This document shows, one piece after another, positions 54,022 through 63,873 of a DNA stretch of 64,000 nucleotides (its first letter is position 1; each line of letters opens with the position of its first letter). A model generated the notes under the pieces. The model ran no database searches. It saw nothing but the letters and a program-made list of their open reading frames with translations, and was not told the DNA's origin. Both the position numbers and the translations under genes were made by a program. The stretch spans positions 62,001-126,000 of the forward strand of contig CALUWN010000005.1 of assembly GCA_944324495.1 (NCBI GenBank), written 5' to 3'. The stretch comes from an uncultured Mucispirillum sp. GTDB lineage: Bacteria > Chrysiogenota > Deferribacteres > Deferribacterales > Mucispirillaceae.

Positions 54022-54051
54022 CCAGTAGATATTGTACTGGTTTATTTTGTG
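54022..54051 (+). terminator. Attenuator-like hairpin in the leader of the GH57 operon
   Basis: Stem CCAGTA/TACTGG (6 bp, 7-base loop) followed by TTTATTTTGTG, 25 bases before the GH57 start codon and just before its RBS. It might act as a transcriptional or translational attenuator. The 311-base gap (53766-54076) otherwise holds only the two hairpins listed above. Confidence 0.35.
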
Positions 54052-54076
54052 TAAAAGGGTTTTTTAACGAGGCTTT

Positions 54077-56164
54077 ATGAAAAAATTATATTTAAGTTTT
54101 TTGTGGCATCAGCATCAGCCATATTACAAAAATGACAGCGAAGGCAGATATTATATGCCATGGGTTTATCTCCATGCACTAAAAGATTATTATGAAATGG
54201 CAGCCCATGTGGAAAAAACTGGTGTGCGTGCTGTTTTTAACTATGTCCCTTCCCTGCTTATTCAGTTAAAAGAATATACTGATGTGAATGTTGCTGATAA
54301 TTTCCTTATATTAATGCGTAAACAAGTTGCATCTTTAACAGCAGAAGAACGTCAGGCAGTATTAAACCAATGCTTTATGGCAAACTTAAATACTATGATA
54401 AAGCCTTTAAGAAGATATTATGATTTATACCAGAAAGTTGTATCTGTAAGCGGAAACGCAGCAGAATTTTCTGATAATGATATATTAGATTTGGAAGTTT
54501 TATATATTGTTGCATGGTGCGGTGAATATTTAAGAAAAGAAGATGCTCACCTGCAATATTTAATGAGTAAAGGTGCCTCCTACACAGAAGAAGAAAAAAT
54601 GGAGCTTTTAAAACGTGCTGCCTCATGGATAAGCCGTATTGTAGATATTCACAGAGGCTTACAGGAAAGAAATCAGGCTGAAATATCATGTACTCCATTT
54701 TACCACCCTATTCTTCCTTTATTAATTGATATAAATTCAGCAAAAGAAGCCTGCCCAGATATGAATATGCCAGCCTTTGAAGGTGATTTGGCAGATGATG
54801 CTTTCTGGCATGTATCTGAAGGGCTTAATGAATTTGAACGTCATTTTGGCTTTCGTCCAAAAGGTATGTGGCCAGCAGAAGGAAGCGTCAGCCAAAAAGC
54901 TGTAGAAGTATTTGCTGCAAACGGTATTAACTGGATAGCCACAGATGAGGAAGTTTTAGGAAACAGCCTGCAGCTTAATATGAAAGACCCAGCTAATAGA
55001 TACAGGCTTTATCAAAAACATTTCCAAATCCATAACGGGCAAAAGATAAATATATTTTTTAGAGATAAAGCACTTTCTGATTTAATAGGCTTTACTTACT
55101 CTTCATGGAATGAAGATGATGCTGTCAGCGACTTTATGCATCATTTAAGAAATATATATGATTCTGTTGATTTTTCACCTCATGTAGCTGTTATATTAGA
55201 CGGTGAAAATGCGTGGGAATACTATAACCAAAACGCATATTTATTTTTTACAAAACTTTATCACGCATTAACTACTACAGACTGGCTGCAAACTCAAACA
55301 TTTACTGATGTTATTAATAATTATGATATACCAGAAGAAGCAATACATAATATAAAAGCTGGCTCATGGATTATGGGTAACTTCCGTATATGGATAGGCC
55401 ACCCTGAAAAAAATAAAGCATGGGAGCTTTTAAGTAAAACAAAACGTTCTATTGAAAAACACATATCTAATGTGGATAGTGCTACTGCCACACAGATTTA
55501 TAAAGAATACCACGCTGCAGAAGGCAGTGACTGGTTTTGGTGGTATGGTGATGACCATTTTTCTGTTCAGGCAGATGTGTTTGATAAACTTTTTAGGACT
55601 CACCTTGTTAATATATACAGGCTTTTAAAATTAAATGTACCGTCAGAACTTTTTACCCCTATTAAATCTGTAAAAAATTCTGGCGTAATTACCCGCCCTT
55701 CATCATATATATCCCCTAGTATTGAGGGCAAAATTACAAACTTTTTTGAATGGCTTGGTGCTGGTGAGTTTGATTTAAAATCTGATGCTGGCTCAATGCA
55801 CGCAGGTGGTGATGTTCTGCAGCACCTGCTTTACGGCTTTGATGAAAAACACTTATATCTTGCATTAAAAAGTGATTTCTCAACACTTAATGATACCATA
55901 TGCCATATAGATATATCTTATGGAAATGAAAAAAAATCATTTGAAATAGATTTAAACGAGAAAAAGCACTCTAAAAACGGCTTAGTATATGCAATAAACC
56001 ATATTTTAGAGATTTCTATACCATTAAAAAACTTCCTGCCGGAAGAAAAAATATACCTTGAATTTAAACTTATTCAAAATGGCATAGTTATAGAAAAAGC
56101 ACCTCTTTATAATGCTGTGGAAGTAAATATTGCAGATGATTTTAAAGAAGAATGGATTGTATAA
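54077..56164 (+). CDS. GH57 glycoside hydrolase (alpha-amylase-like) with C-terminal DOMON-like domain
   Basis: 695 residues. The GH57 opening FLWHQHQPYYKN, catalytic nucleophile Glu268 in KGMWPAEGSVS, and acid/base Asp375 in VAVILDGENAWEYY are all present. Residues about 530-695 form a beta-rich DOMON/glucodextranase-like domain (GAGEFDLKSDAGSMHAGGDVLQHLLYGFD). Such enzymes cut or transfer alpha-1,4-glucans. No signal peptide, so cytosolic and probably acting on intracellular glycogen. First gene of a tightly spaced six-gene alpha-glucan cluster. Confidence 0.9.
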   Translation: MKKLYLSFLWHQHQPYYKNDSEGRYYMPWVYLHALKDYYEMAAHVEKTGVRAVFNYVPSLLIQLKEYTDVNVADNFLILMRKQVASLTAEERQAVLNQCFMANLNTMIKPLRRYYDLYQKVVSVSGNAAEFSDNDILDLEVLYIVAWCGEYLRKEDAHLQYLMSKGASYTEEEKMELLKRAASWISRIVDIHRGLQERNQAEISCTPFYHPILPLLIDINSAKEACPDMNMPAFEGDLADDAFWHVSEGLNEFERHFGFRPKGMWPAEGSVSQKAVEVFAANGINWIATDEEVLGNSLQLNMKDPANRYRLYQKHFQIHNGQKINIFFRDKALSDLIGFTYSSWNEDDAVSDFMHHLRNIYDSVDFSPHVAVILDGENAWEYYNQNAYLFFTKLYHALTTTDWLQTQTFTDVINNYDIPEEAIHNIKAGSWIMGNFRIWIGHPEKNKAWELLSKTKRSIEKHISNVDSATATQIYKEYHAAEGSDWFWWYGDDHFSVQADVFDKLFRTHLVNIYRLLKLNVPSELFTPIKSVKNSGVITRPSSYISPSIEGKITNFFEWLGAGEFDLKSDAGSMHAGGDVLQHLLYGFDEKHLYLALKSDFSTLNDTICHIDISYGNEKKSFEIDLNEKKHSKNGLVYAINHILEISIPLKNFLPEEKIYLEFKLIQNGIVIEKAPLYNAVEVNIADDFKEEWIV

Positions 56165-56193
56165 TATAAAAAATATATATAAACGAGGAAATT

Positions 56194-58242
56194 ATGAAAA
56201 TACCCTTTTTATTTGGTATCCACTGCCACCAGCCTGCTGAAAACTTTTACCATGTGGTAGACTGGGCAATAAATGAAAGCTATGCTCCATTTATTGAAAC
56301 AGCAGTAAAAAACAAAAAATTTCGCTTTTCAGCCCATTATAGTGGCTGGTTATTAGAATATATTAGAACTCACAGGGAAGATGTTTTTAATAACTTAAAA
56401 AAACTAAGCGACGAAGGAAGAATAGAGTTTTTCACAGGTGGTTTTTATGAGCCTATCCTTTCTGCTATCCCACAGGATGACAGGATTGGTCAGGTTAAAA
56501 TGTTAAAAGACTATATTAAAAACTACTTTGGTCAGGATACAAAAGGCCTATGGCTTACAGAAAGAGTGTGGGACCCTGCTATTGTGCCTAATATGGCGGA
56601 ACTTGGTATAGAAAACATTATAGTAGATGATTACCATTTAATAGCAGCAGGCTTTCCTAAAGAATCTTTAACTGGCTATTTTACCACAGAGCAGGACGGC
56701 TGCCGTGTAAATCTTTTTCCTATTGATATGGGGCTTAGGTATTTAACACCATTTAAACCAACTGAAGAAGTGGTAAAACATATACTTGAAGCAAAAAGCA
56801 AAAATGTAAAGTTAATATCATGCTTTGATGACGGTGAAAAATTTGGTGTTTGGCCTAATACTTATGACTGGGTTTATAAAAAAGGCTGGCTGAAAGATTT
56901 TATAAAAGCAATTGATACTGAAAAAGAAATAGAATTTATGCACTATGATGAAGCAGTGAAAAAAGTGCGTCCATCAGGCCATGTATACCTTCCTATAACA
57001 AGTTATGAAGAAATGGGGCAGTGGTCACTTTTTGCAGATTATGCAGCTAAGTTTGAAGAAGTAAAAGAGTTTATAAAAAACTCTGCCTTTGCTGATTTTC
57101 AAGAACAGTTTTTAAAGGGCAGCGTTTGGAAAAACTTTCTTGTAAAATACCCAGAAAGCAACAGGCTGCATAAAAGAACAATTGATTTATCAGTTAGAAG
57201 CAAAAAACATAAAGACAATAAAGAATTTTTAGACCTGCTTTATAGAAGCCAGTGTAATGATTCACTGTGGCATGGTGTTTTTGGTGGGCTTTATTTACCT
57301 AATTTAAGAAATAACGCTTGGACTCCACTTATTCAGGCAGAAAGTTTATACGAAAAACTAGAAAATATTAAACTGCCAGTTATAGAACAGCCAAGAGATA
57401 TTGATAGAAACGGTTATGATGAAGTTTACACAAGAGGTAAAAATTTCAACTGTATTTTTGAAACAAGAGATTTTGGGCAGTTGACAGCAATAGAGTTAAA
57501 AGATAAAAACTTTAACCTTTTAAATGTAATAAGCAGGAAAAAAGAAGCATACCATATTAAACTTTTAAAAAATATAAAAGAAAAAAATGAAAATAAGGTG
57601 CAGGAAGAAACAGCATCTATCCATGATATGGAATACTCCATAACTCAGGAAGAAGCAGACCGAATTATATATGACTGGTATAATAAAAACTGCTTTATTG
57701 ACCATTTTATGGATAAATTTCAACTGGAAACTTTTGAAAAATGCTCTTTTAGAGAATTTAGTGATTTTACTAATCAGCCAGCAGATTTAGTGGAAGTAAA
57801 AGATAATAACATATTATTTAAACGCAGCGGCGGTATTTATATTGATGATAAAATGATTAAAACTTCTATGGAAAAATCATACACCTTAGAAGATAATAAG
57901 ATTAACTTCAATATTAAAGCAAAAGCTTTAGAAAACGTTGCCCTTGATTATGCCTGCGAATTTAACTTCCATTTTGCAGATGTTAGTCAAATAACTGTTA
58001 ATAATGAAGAATTTAAAGAAAATGGCAAAATAAGAACTAATAAATTTGAAATATATGATAAATTTTTAAATAAAAAGATTGCAATTTTATTAGAAAAAGA
58101 GATAGAATTTATTTGGTTTACATTATACACTGTTTCACAATCAGAAATGGGTGTTGATTTAACAGTACAAGGTATGACAGTTTCATTTGGTGTACCTTTT
58201 GAAAAAAATATAAATATAAAAGGAACACTTATAATAGGATAA
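56194..58242 (+). CDS. GH57 4-alpha-glucanotransferase
   Basis: 682 residues. Starts LFGIHCHQPAENFYHV; nucleophile Glu123 in WLTERVWDP coincides in number with Glu123 of the Thermococcus litoralis enzyme, and the acid/base Asp (D213) lies in CFDDGEKFGVWP, one residue from its Asp214. C-terminal DUF1925/DUF1926-type beta domains (about 300-680) match that family. It transfers maltooligosaccharide units between alpha-1,4 chains. No signal peptide. 29 bases after the first GH57 gene. Confidence 0.92.
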   Translation: MKIPFLFGIHCHQPAENFYHVVDWAINESYAPFIETAVKNKKFRFSAHYSGWLLEYIRTHREDVFNNLKKLSDEGRIEFFTGGFYEPILSAIPQDDRIGQVKMLKDYIKNYFGQDTKGLWLTERVWDPAIVPNMAELGIENIIVDDYHLIAAGFPKESLTGYFTTEQDGCRVNLFPIDMGLRYLTPFKPTEEVVKHILEAKSKNVKLISCFDDGEKFGVWPNTYDWVYKKGWLKDFIKAIDTEKEIEFMHYDEAVKKVRPSGHVYLPITSYEEMGQWSLFADYAAKFEEVKEFIKNSAFADFQEQFLKGSVWKNFLVKYPESNRLHKRTIDLSVRSKKHKDNKEFLDLLYRSQCNDSLWHGVFGGLYLPNLRNNAWTPLIQAESLYEKLENIKLPVIEQPRDIDRNGYDEVYTRGKNFNCIFETRDFGQLTAIELKDKNFNLLNVISRKKEAYHIKLLKNIKEKNENKVQEETASIHDMEYSITQEEADRIIYDWYNKNCFIDHFMDKFQLETFEKCSFREFSDFTNQPADLVEVKDNNILFKRSGGIYIDDKMIKTSMEKSYTLEDNKINFNIKAKALENVALDYACEFNFHFADVSQITVNNEEFKENGKIRTNKFEIYDKFLNKKIAILLEKEIEFIWFTLYTVSQSEMGVDLTVQGMTVSFGVPFEKNINIKGTLIIG

Positions 58243-58246
58243 TAAA

Positions 58247-59269
58247 ATGGGTGAATTAAGATTTAATCCAGTTACAAGGACATGGGCCATAATATCTCCA
58301 GAACGTGGGCAGCACAGGTATGCCTATGTTACAAAAGATAAACTTGCTGAAGTACCCTGCCCTTTTTGTGATAAAAATGGTGGAATAAATACAAAACTAA
58401 GAAGTATATATACAATTAATTTACCAGAAAGCTCCGCTCCTGCATTAATTGTTACTCCAAACAGGTATCCTGCTATGGGTATTGAGGGGCTGCTTGTAAG
58501 GGAAGACAAAGGAATGTATGACAGTATATCTGCCATAGGTGCTCATGAAGTTGTAATAGATTCTTTCAGGCACAATGTGGATATATCAGGCTATACTGAA
58601 GATGAACTTAATAATTTATATACAGCTTTTAGAGATAGAATTGCAGATTTAGAAAAAGATGTACGTTTTAGATATGTGGCAGCTTTTAAAAAAATAGGCG
58701 TTGGTGCTGGTGAAATTATAAACCACCCCCATGCTCAGATTATTGCTATGCCTATTGTGCCAGATAAAGTGCGTAATTATATGCATGATGTTGTGTCATA
58801 TTATAAAGATAAAGAAAGGTGTATGTACTGCGATATTATCAGACAGGAAAAAAATGATAAAAGCCGCATAATTTTCGAAAACTATGATTATATAGCTTTT
58901 ACTCCTTATGCCTCATCATATCCTTTTGAAATATCCATATACCCTAAAAAGCATGAAAGCTGCTTTTCAACTACATCAGAAAGTTCATTAAGGCAGCTTG
59001 CTGACATTACAAAAGAAATGTTTTCACGCCTTGCACAAGTGCTTGGCAACCCTGCTTTAACATTAACTTTAAGGCTTGCTCCTTATGCAAATAACAGACC
59101 AGATTTTAAAGATGAATATAAATATTTTAGACAGGCTTTTCATTATCACATTGATATACGCCCTGTGGTAGCTAACTTAACAGGTAGCAACTGGGCTGCC
59201 AATATTTGTATTAATCCTGTCAGCCCTGAGGATGCTGCAAAACATTTAAGAGAGGTAAATCAGGTATGA
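58247..59269 (+). CDS. galT: Galactose-1-phosphate uridylyltransferase family protein
   Basis: 340 residues. HIT-type fold: the catalytic HPH triad at 160-162 (NHPHAQIIAMP) with the nucleophilic His162, zinc-type cysteines CPFC near 38-41 and CMYCDII near 195, and a second repeat with HYHIDIRP. GalT swaps UMP between sugar phosphates; in alpha-glucan clusters the homologue may instead act as a hexose-1-phosphate/ADP-glucose transferase or phosphorylase. Coupled to glgA by a 4-base overlap (ATGA). Confidence 0.88.
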   Translation: MGELRFNPVTRTWAIISPERGQHRYAYVTKDKLAEVPCPFCDKNGGINTKLRSIYTINLPESSAPALIVTPNRYPAMGIEGLLVREDKGMYDSISAIGAHEVVIDSFRHNVDISGYTEDELNNLYTAFRDRIADLEKDVRFRYVAAFKKIGVGAGEIINHPHAQIIAMPIVPDKVRNYMHDVVSYYKDKERCMYCDIIRQEKNDKSRIIFENYDYIAFTPYASSYPFEISIYPKKHESCFSTTSESSLRQLADITKEMFSRLAQVLGNPALTLTLRLAPYANNRPDFKDEYKYFRQAFHYHIDIRPVVANLTGSNWAANICINPVSPEDAAKHLREVNQV

Positions 59270-60687
59270 ATATTATTCACATTACATCAGAAGTACTTCC
59301 TTTCTCAAACAGTTCAAGCTTGGCAGAAACTCTTTTTTGCCTGCCTTTTGCTACAAAGCGTGCAGGCCATGAAGTGTCAGTATTTTCACCTCTTTATGCG
59401 TCTATTGATACAGCAAAGCATAATATTAAATCTACACAGCTTAAAACATGGGTGAATGCTGGATTTGCAGTATATGAATTTGAAATTTTTGAAACCTATT
59501 TAAATGATGTAAGATATATATTTTTCAAAAATGATGAGCTTTTTAACCGTGCTGGTCTTTACGGTATGGGTACCTTTGATTATGCTGATAATGATATTCG
59601 TTTTGGCACATTCTCTCAAGCTGCCTTAAACTTTTTAAAGTACCATAATATAGAAGTGGATATTATACACTGCCATAACTGGCAGACTGCATTAATTCCA
59701 GTATATAAAAAGCTGCATTTTAATGATTTAAAATGTAAAACAGTACTTACAATCCATTCTGTAGATAACCTTGGGGTATTTAATAAATTTACCATAGAGC
59801 CATTAAATCTCCCTTGGGAAATTTATAATATGGAAAATATAGAATACTATGATAACATAAGCTTTTTAAAAGGTGGGATAGTATTTGCTGATGCTATCAC
59901 CACATTAAGCCCTACTTTTGCAAAAGAATTAATCCAAAACGGGGGCGGTATTGGTGTGGAAGAAATATTTTCCAACCATACCGAAAAATTAGAGGGTATA
60001 TTAAATGGTATATGCTCTATGATATGGAACCCTCAGGAAGATACAAATATACCTGCTTTCTTCTCTAAAGAAGATATTAGTGGTAAAAATGTGTGCAAAA
60101 ATAGCTTATGCAGCGAACTTGGGCTTGACCCAAAACTACCTTTAGTAGTATTTATACAAAAGCTTATACCTGAACGGGGCCTTGATTTAGTATTAAATGC
60201 AGTAGAAGATTTTGTAAATAATAATATTAATTTAATTATTTTTGGTCCAAATTGCACAAGTGATTATAATCAAAGATTTCAGGAAATTAAAGATAAATAC
60301 TCTAGTCACGTAAGAATTATTTTTAGTGACCATGCAAATAAAAGTCAGGCAGAATATGCAGCAGCAGATATTGTGCTTATGCCTTCAATGTATGAGCCTT
60401 GTGGCAGCAGCATATTAATAGGTATGCGTTACGGTGCTGTACCAGTTGCTAGAAAAACTGGCGGGCTTGTTGATGGCTCTAAAAAAGCAGTTGAAGAAGG
60501 TATTGGCTTTACTTTTGATGAATTTACAAGCACTGCTATGATGCAGGCAGTAAAAAAAGCCTGTGAACTTGTAACCTCTGATAAAAGAGATGAGGTTGTT
60601 AAAAAACTTCTTGCCATTGATAATTCATGGCAAAACGCTACTAAGGATTATATAAAATTATACAAAAGATTACTGGAGGGTAAATAG
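59266..60687 (+). CDS. glgA: Glycogen synthase-like GT5 glycosyltransferase with altered KxGGL motif
   Basis: 473 residues, typical GlgA length. Two Rossmann domains: N-terminal IIHITSEVLPF and HCHNWQTALIP, C-terminal FIQKLIPERGLDLVL, then the active-site MPSMYEPCGSSILIGMRYGAVPVARKTGG (Glu377). The conserved KTGGL near position 15, which contacts ADP-glucose, is replaced by NSSSL, though nearly all else is kept. It elongates alpha-1,4-glucan, perhaps with a different nucleotide sugar. Coupled to galT. Confidence 0.85.
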   Translation: MNIIHITSEVLPFSNSSSLAETLFCLPFATKRAGHEVSVFSPLYASIDTAKHNIKSTQLKTWVNAGFAVYEFEIFETYLNDVRYIFFKNDELFNRAGLYGMGTFDYADNDIRFGTFSQAALNFLKYHNIEVDIIHCHNWQTALIPVYKKLHFNDLKCKTVLTIHSVDNLGVFNKFTIEPLNLPWEIYNMENIEYYDNISFLKGGIVFADAITTLSPTFAKELIQNGGGIGVEEIFSNHTEKLEGILNGICSMIWNPQEDTNIPAFFSKEDISGKNVCKNSLCSELGLDPKLPLVVFIQKLIPERGLDLVLNAVEDFVNNNINLIIFGPNCTSDYNQRFQEIKDKYSSHVRIIFSDHANKSQAEYAAADIVLMPSMYEPCGSSILIGMRYGAVPVARKTGGLVDGSKKAVEEGIGFTFDEFTSTAMMQAVKKACELVTSDKRDEVVKKLLAIDNSWQNATKDYIKLYKRLLEGK

Positions 60688-60691
60688 AGAG

Positions 60692-61432
60692 ATGAAGTTA
60701 GACAAACTTACAAAAAAGGAATTGATGGATTTAGCTGCTGCCAAAAAAATTAAAGGTAGAAGCAAAATGGGAAAAGAAGAGCTGATTGCTGCACTTGAAC
60801 CGTTTTATAATGAACCAGCTCCAGCACGTAATGCTGAAGAAGCTGAAGCAAAAGCAGAACAAAATGTTGGCTACACTTATCAAGAACAGCCGTCACCTGT
60901 TAAAATTAAACGCGATGAGTACCCTATACCACCTTATTATGATAAAGATACTATTGCGTTTATGCCAGTAGACCCTTCAAAAGAATATGTGTATTGGGAA
61001 ATTAGCGACTACACATTAAACAGAGTTAAAAGTGAATTAAAACTCTCAGAATCAAGAATTGTTTTAAAAATCTTTTCAAGTCTTGATAACTATACATCAG
61101 AAGCTGCTTCTGTAGCTGTTGATAAGATAGGCAACTGGTATTTTAATATTTATGCTCCAGATACTTTACTTTGGTCAGAAATAGGGCTTATTGATTCAAA
61201 CGGTGCATTCCACCCTATTTTAAAATCAAATAAAGTTCGTATGCCTTCTGATAAAGTATCAGATATTGTGGACCAAGAAACATGGATGACAATAGGCGGC
61301 AATTTAGATAAACTCTATGAACTTTCTGGGGTTGGGTTAAAAGATTTAAACAGTAGTGTTACTATTAATACAGAAATAGCAAAACACATATCACAACACA
61401 TGGGCTCATCTGGTGTGTTGAAGGATAAATAG
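60692..61432 (+). CDS. DUF4912 protein with N-terminal Rho-N/SAP-like domain
   Basis: 246 residues. Residues 1-35 (LTKKELMDLAAAKKIKGRSKMGKEELIAAL) are a helix-extended-loop-helix of the Rho N-terminal type; about 40-70 an Ala/Glu-rich linker; 75-200 the DUF4912 domain with YVYWEISDYTLNRVK and GNWYFNIYAPDTL and the LIDSNGAFHPILKSN strand. The beta-sandwich resembles carbohydrate-binding modules. It lies between the synthase and branching enzyme with 4- and 2-base spacers, so a role as glycogen-binding scaffold is reasonable inference. Confidence 0.85.
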   Translation: MKLDKLTKKELMDLAAAKKIKGRSKMGKEELIAALEPFYNEPAPARNAEEAEAKAEQNVGYTYQEQPSPVKIKRDEYPIPPYYDKDTIAFMPVDPSKEYVYWEISDYTLNRVKSELKLSESRIVLKIFSSLDNYTSEAASVAVDKIGNWYFNIYAPDTLLWSEIGLIDSNGAFHPILKSNKVRMPSDKVSDIVDQETWMTIGGNLDKLYELSGVGLKDLNSSVTINTEIAKHISQHMGSSGVLKDK

Positions 61433-61434
61433 TT

Positions 61435-63012
61435 ATGAAACAAGGATACTGGATGTTGGTGCTGCATGCTCATCTTCCTTTTGTTAAGCACCCTGATTAT
61501 GATTATTTTTTAGAAGAAAACTGGCTTTTTGAAGCTATTACAGAAACTTACCTGCCTCTGCTTTTAAACTTAAAAAAGCTAGAGTCAGAAAATGTACATT
61601 TTAGGCTTACATCATCAGTTACGCCACCACTGGCTGAAATGCTTGCAGACCATAACCTGCGTGATAAATATATTAGATATTTAGACAGAAGTATTGAGCT
61701 TGTGGGAAAAGAGTTATGGCGTACTAAAGATGACCCACATTTTAAACCTGTTGTTGAAATGTACAGGGACAGGCTTAATACTTTAAAAGGCTTTTTACTA
61801 AATGATTTAGACGGTAGTGTTTTAAATGGTTATAAATATTTTCAAGATAAAGGCTATCTTGAAATTATCACCTGCGGTGCAACTCACGGGTATTTACCAT
61901 TTATGACAAATGAAAAAGCAGTGCGTGCTCAGCTTGAAGTGGCTGCCCTTACCCATGAAAAACATTTTGGCAGACGCCCACAAGGTATATGGCTTCCAGA
62001 ATGTGCATATTATTCTGGGCTTGAATACCACTTAGAAAATGCGGGTATTAGATACTTTTTCGTAGATACTCATGGTATTTTATACTCAAAACCACGTCCA
62101 AGATATGGTACTTATGCTCCAGTATATACGAAAAATGGTGTGGCTGCTTTTGGCAGGGATTACTTTTCATCAAAACAAGTGTGGAGCTCAAAAGAAGGCT
62201 ATCCCGGTGATGTTTATTACAGAGATTTTTACCGTGATGTTGGTTATGATTTAGATTATGAATACATTAAACCATACATCTGCCCAGACGGCACTAGAGT
62301 TTTTACTGGTTTAAAATATCACAGAATTACAGGTGATTCTGAATATAAAGAGGTATATCAGCCAGATATAGCTTACAGCAAAACAATAGACCATGCAAAA
62401 CACTTTGTGTATGGCAGGCAGGAACAAATTAAAGAAGTTGCAGATATAATTGATAGAAAACCACTTATTATATCACCATATGATGCAGAGCTTTATGGTC
62501 ACTGGTGGTTTGAAGGTCCTGATTTCTTAATGAATGTATTTAGAGAAATGGATAAAAATGAAACTGTAAAAGCTGTTACTGCTTTAGAATATCTTGGTGA
62601 GTTTCCTACAAACCAAGTGGTAGATGTAAACCCATCTTCATGGGGTGATGAAGGATATTATAAAGTATGGCTTAATGCTGGTAATGACTGGATATATCGT
62701 CACCTGCATTTTATGGCAGATAATATGGCAATGCTGGCAGAAAAATATAAAGACGGTACAGATTCTTTAAAAACACGCTGTTTAAACCAGCTGTTAAGGG
62801 AACTGCTGTTATGCCAGGCAAGTGACTGGGCGTTCTTAATCACTACAGGCACAGCTACAGAATATTCTACTGAGCGTACAAGGGAGCATATATATAATTT
62901 TATGAAACTTTATGGTATGCTTGAAGATGGTAGAATAGATATAGGATATTTGGAATGGCTTGAAAGCAAAAATTCCATATTCTACGGAATTGATTACAGA
63001 ATATTTGCATAG
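61435..63012 (+). CDS. GH57/DUF1957 1,4-alpha-glucan branching enzyme
   Basis: 525 residues. Starts MLVLHAHLPFVKHPDYDYFLEENWLFEAI. Catalytic Glu189 in GIWLPECAYY and Asp350 in SPYDAELYGHWWFEGPDF match GH57 branching enzymes, as does the long C-terminal helical domain with ASDWAFLITTGTATEYS. It introduces alpha-1,6 branches into alpha-1,4-glucan, replacing the GH13 GlgB. Last gene of the cluster, followed by a strong hairpin. Confidence 0.94.
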   Translation: MKQGYWMLVLHAHLPFVKHPDYDYFLEENWLFEAITETYLPLLLNLKKLESENVHFRLTSSVTPPLAEMLADHNLRDKYIRYLDRSIELVGKELWRTKDDPHFKPVVEMYRDRLNTLKGFLLNDLDGSVLNGYKYFQDKGYLEIITCGATHGYLPFMTNEKAVRAQLEVAALTHEKHFGRRPQGIWLPECAYYSGLEYHLENAGIRYFFVDTHGILYSKPRPRYGTYAPVYTKNGVAAFGRDYFSSKQVWSSKEGYPGDVYYRDFYRDVGYDLDYEYIKPYICPDGTRVFTGLKYHRITGDSEYKEVYQPDIAYSKTIDHAKHFVYGRQEQIKEVADIIDRKPLIISPYDAELYGHWWFEGPDFLMNVFREMDKNETVKAVTALEYLGEFPTNQVVDVNPSSWGDEGYYKVWLNAGNDWIYRHLHFMADNMAMLAEKYKDGTDSLKTRCLNQLLRELLLCQASDWAFLITTGTATEYSTERTREHIYNFMKLYGMLEDGRIDIGYLEWLESKNSIFYGIDYRIFA

Positions 63013-63013
63013 A

Positions 63014-63043
63014 TTTTTTGGGAAGAGCAATCTTCCCAAAAAA
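63014..63043. terminator. Hairpin closing the alpha-glucan cluster
   Basis: A 13 bp stem (TTTTTTGGGAAGA / TCTTCCCAAAAAA) with a GCAA (GNRA) tetraloop, 1 base after the branching-enzyme stop. The T and A runs are part of the stem rather than a classical tail, so it may instead protect the mRNA end or terminate only in part. Confidence 0.55.
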
Positions 63044-63068
63044 AATGCTCAGATTTTGAGGGGTAGTG

Positions 63069-63677
63069 ATGAAATTTACTTTTAATAATAAAGATAATTT
63101 TTTTATAGATTATAATGAAGCTTATATTAAACCGCCTAAAAAACTTCCCCTTTTAATAAGACTTGGTGGCTTTATCTCAAAAAAAGTAGTTAAAAAAGAT
63201 TTGATGATACCAAAACTTTTAGCATGGTATCCTAAAGCTGCCTTTTCTTCTGGCGTATTAGAAAGCCTTGTAGCTCATGATGATAAAGAAATAAATAAAA
63301 GGCTTTTAAAAATAATAAGAGTTCAAGTTTCCACCCTTGTTGCCTGCCCTTTCTGTATTGATATGAATTCTTTTGAATATGAAGAAGCTGGGCTTACTAG
63401 AGATGAAATAGAAGCTTTAAAAAACCATGATTATAAATTCCACACTTTCTCAGAACAGGAACAGGTATTAATGGAGTATGTTTATCTTGTTACTTCCACC
63501 CCTGTTATTATCCCAGAAGAAATGGTTAATAAACTGCATACTCATTTTTCTGAACGGGGTATCGTTATTATCACATCCACTATTGCTCAAGTAAATTACT
63601 GGGCAAGGCTTATAAGGGGTCTGGGTATTCCTGTTGCTGGCTTTACAGATGTATGTAAAATTGAAAAACATCCATAA
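63069..63677 (+). CDS. AhpD/carboxymuconolactone decarboxylase-like protein
   Basis: 202 residues from ATG 63069 (GAGG seven bases upstream). All-helical. The AhpD-type CxxC, C93 and C96 in VACPFCIDMN, is present, though the conserved His after it is replaced (CIDMN for CIDxH). It probably acts as a thiol-dependent peroxidase or CMD-fold enzyme; the missing His lowers certainty. Stands alone between the glucan cluster and the sensor gene. Confidence 0.82.
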   Translation: MKFTFNNKDNFFIDYNEAYIKPPKKLPLLIRLGGFISKKVVKKDLMIPKLLAWYPKAAFSSGVLESLVAHDDKEINKRLLKIIRVQVSTLVACPFCIDMNSFEYEEAGLTRDEIEALKNHDYKFHTFSEQEQVLMEYVYLVTSTPVIIPEEMVNKLHTHFSERGIVIITSTIAQVNYWARLIRGLGIPVAGFTDVCKIEKHP

Positions 63678-63873
63678 ATTTTAGCTATTCAATAAAATAA
63701 AATCAGCTTAAAACTAATTTTTTACTTTTAAAAGCCTATCTCTGCTATATTTTACTCTAATATCATAAATCATACTCATCTACTATTATATTCATACATA
63801 TAGACTTTTTTATAATCTTGACAAATGTAATGACACTTACTGGAAAAATGTCAAAAAAAATTGCGTATATCTA

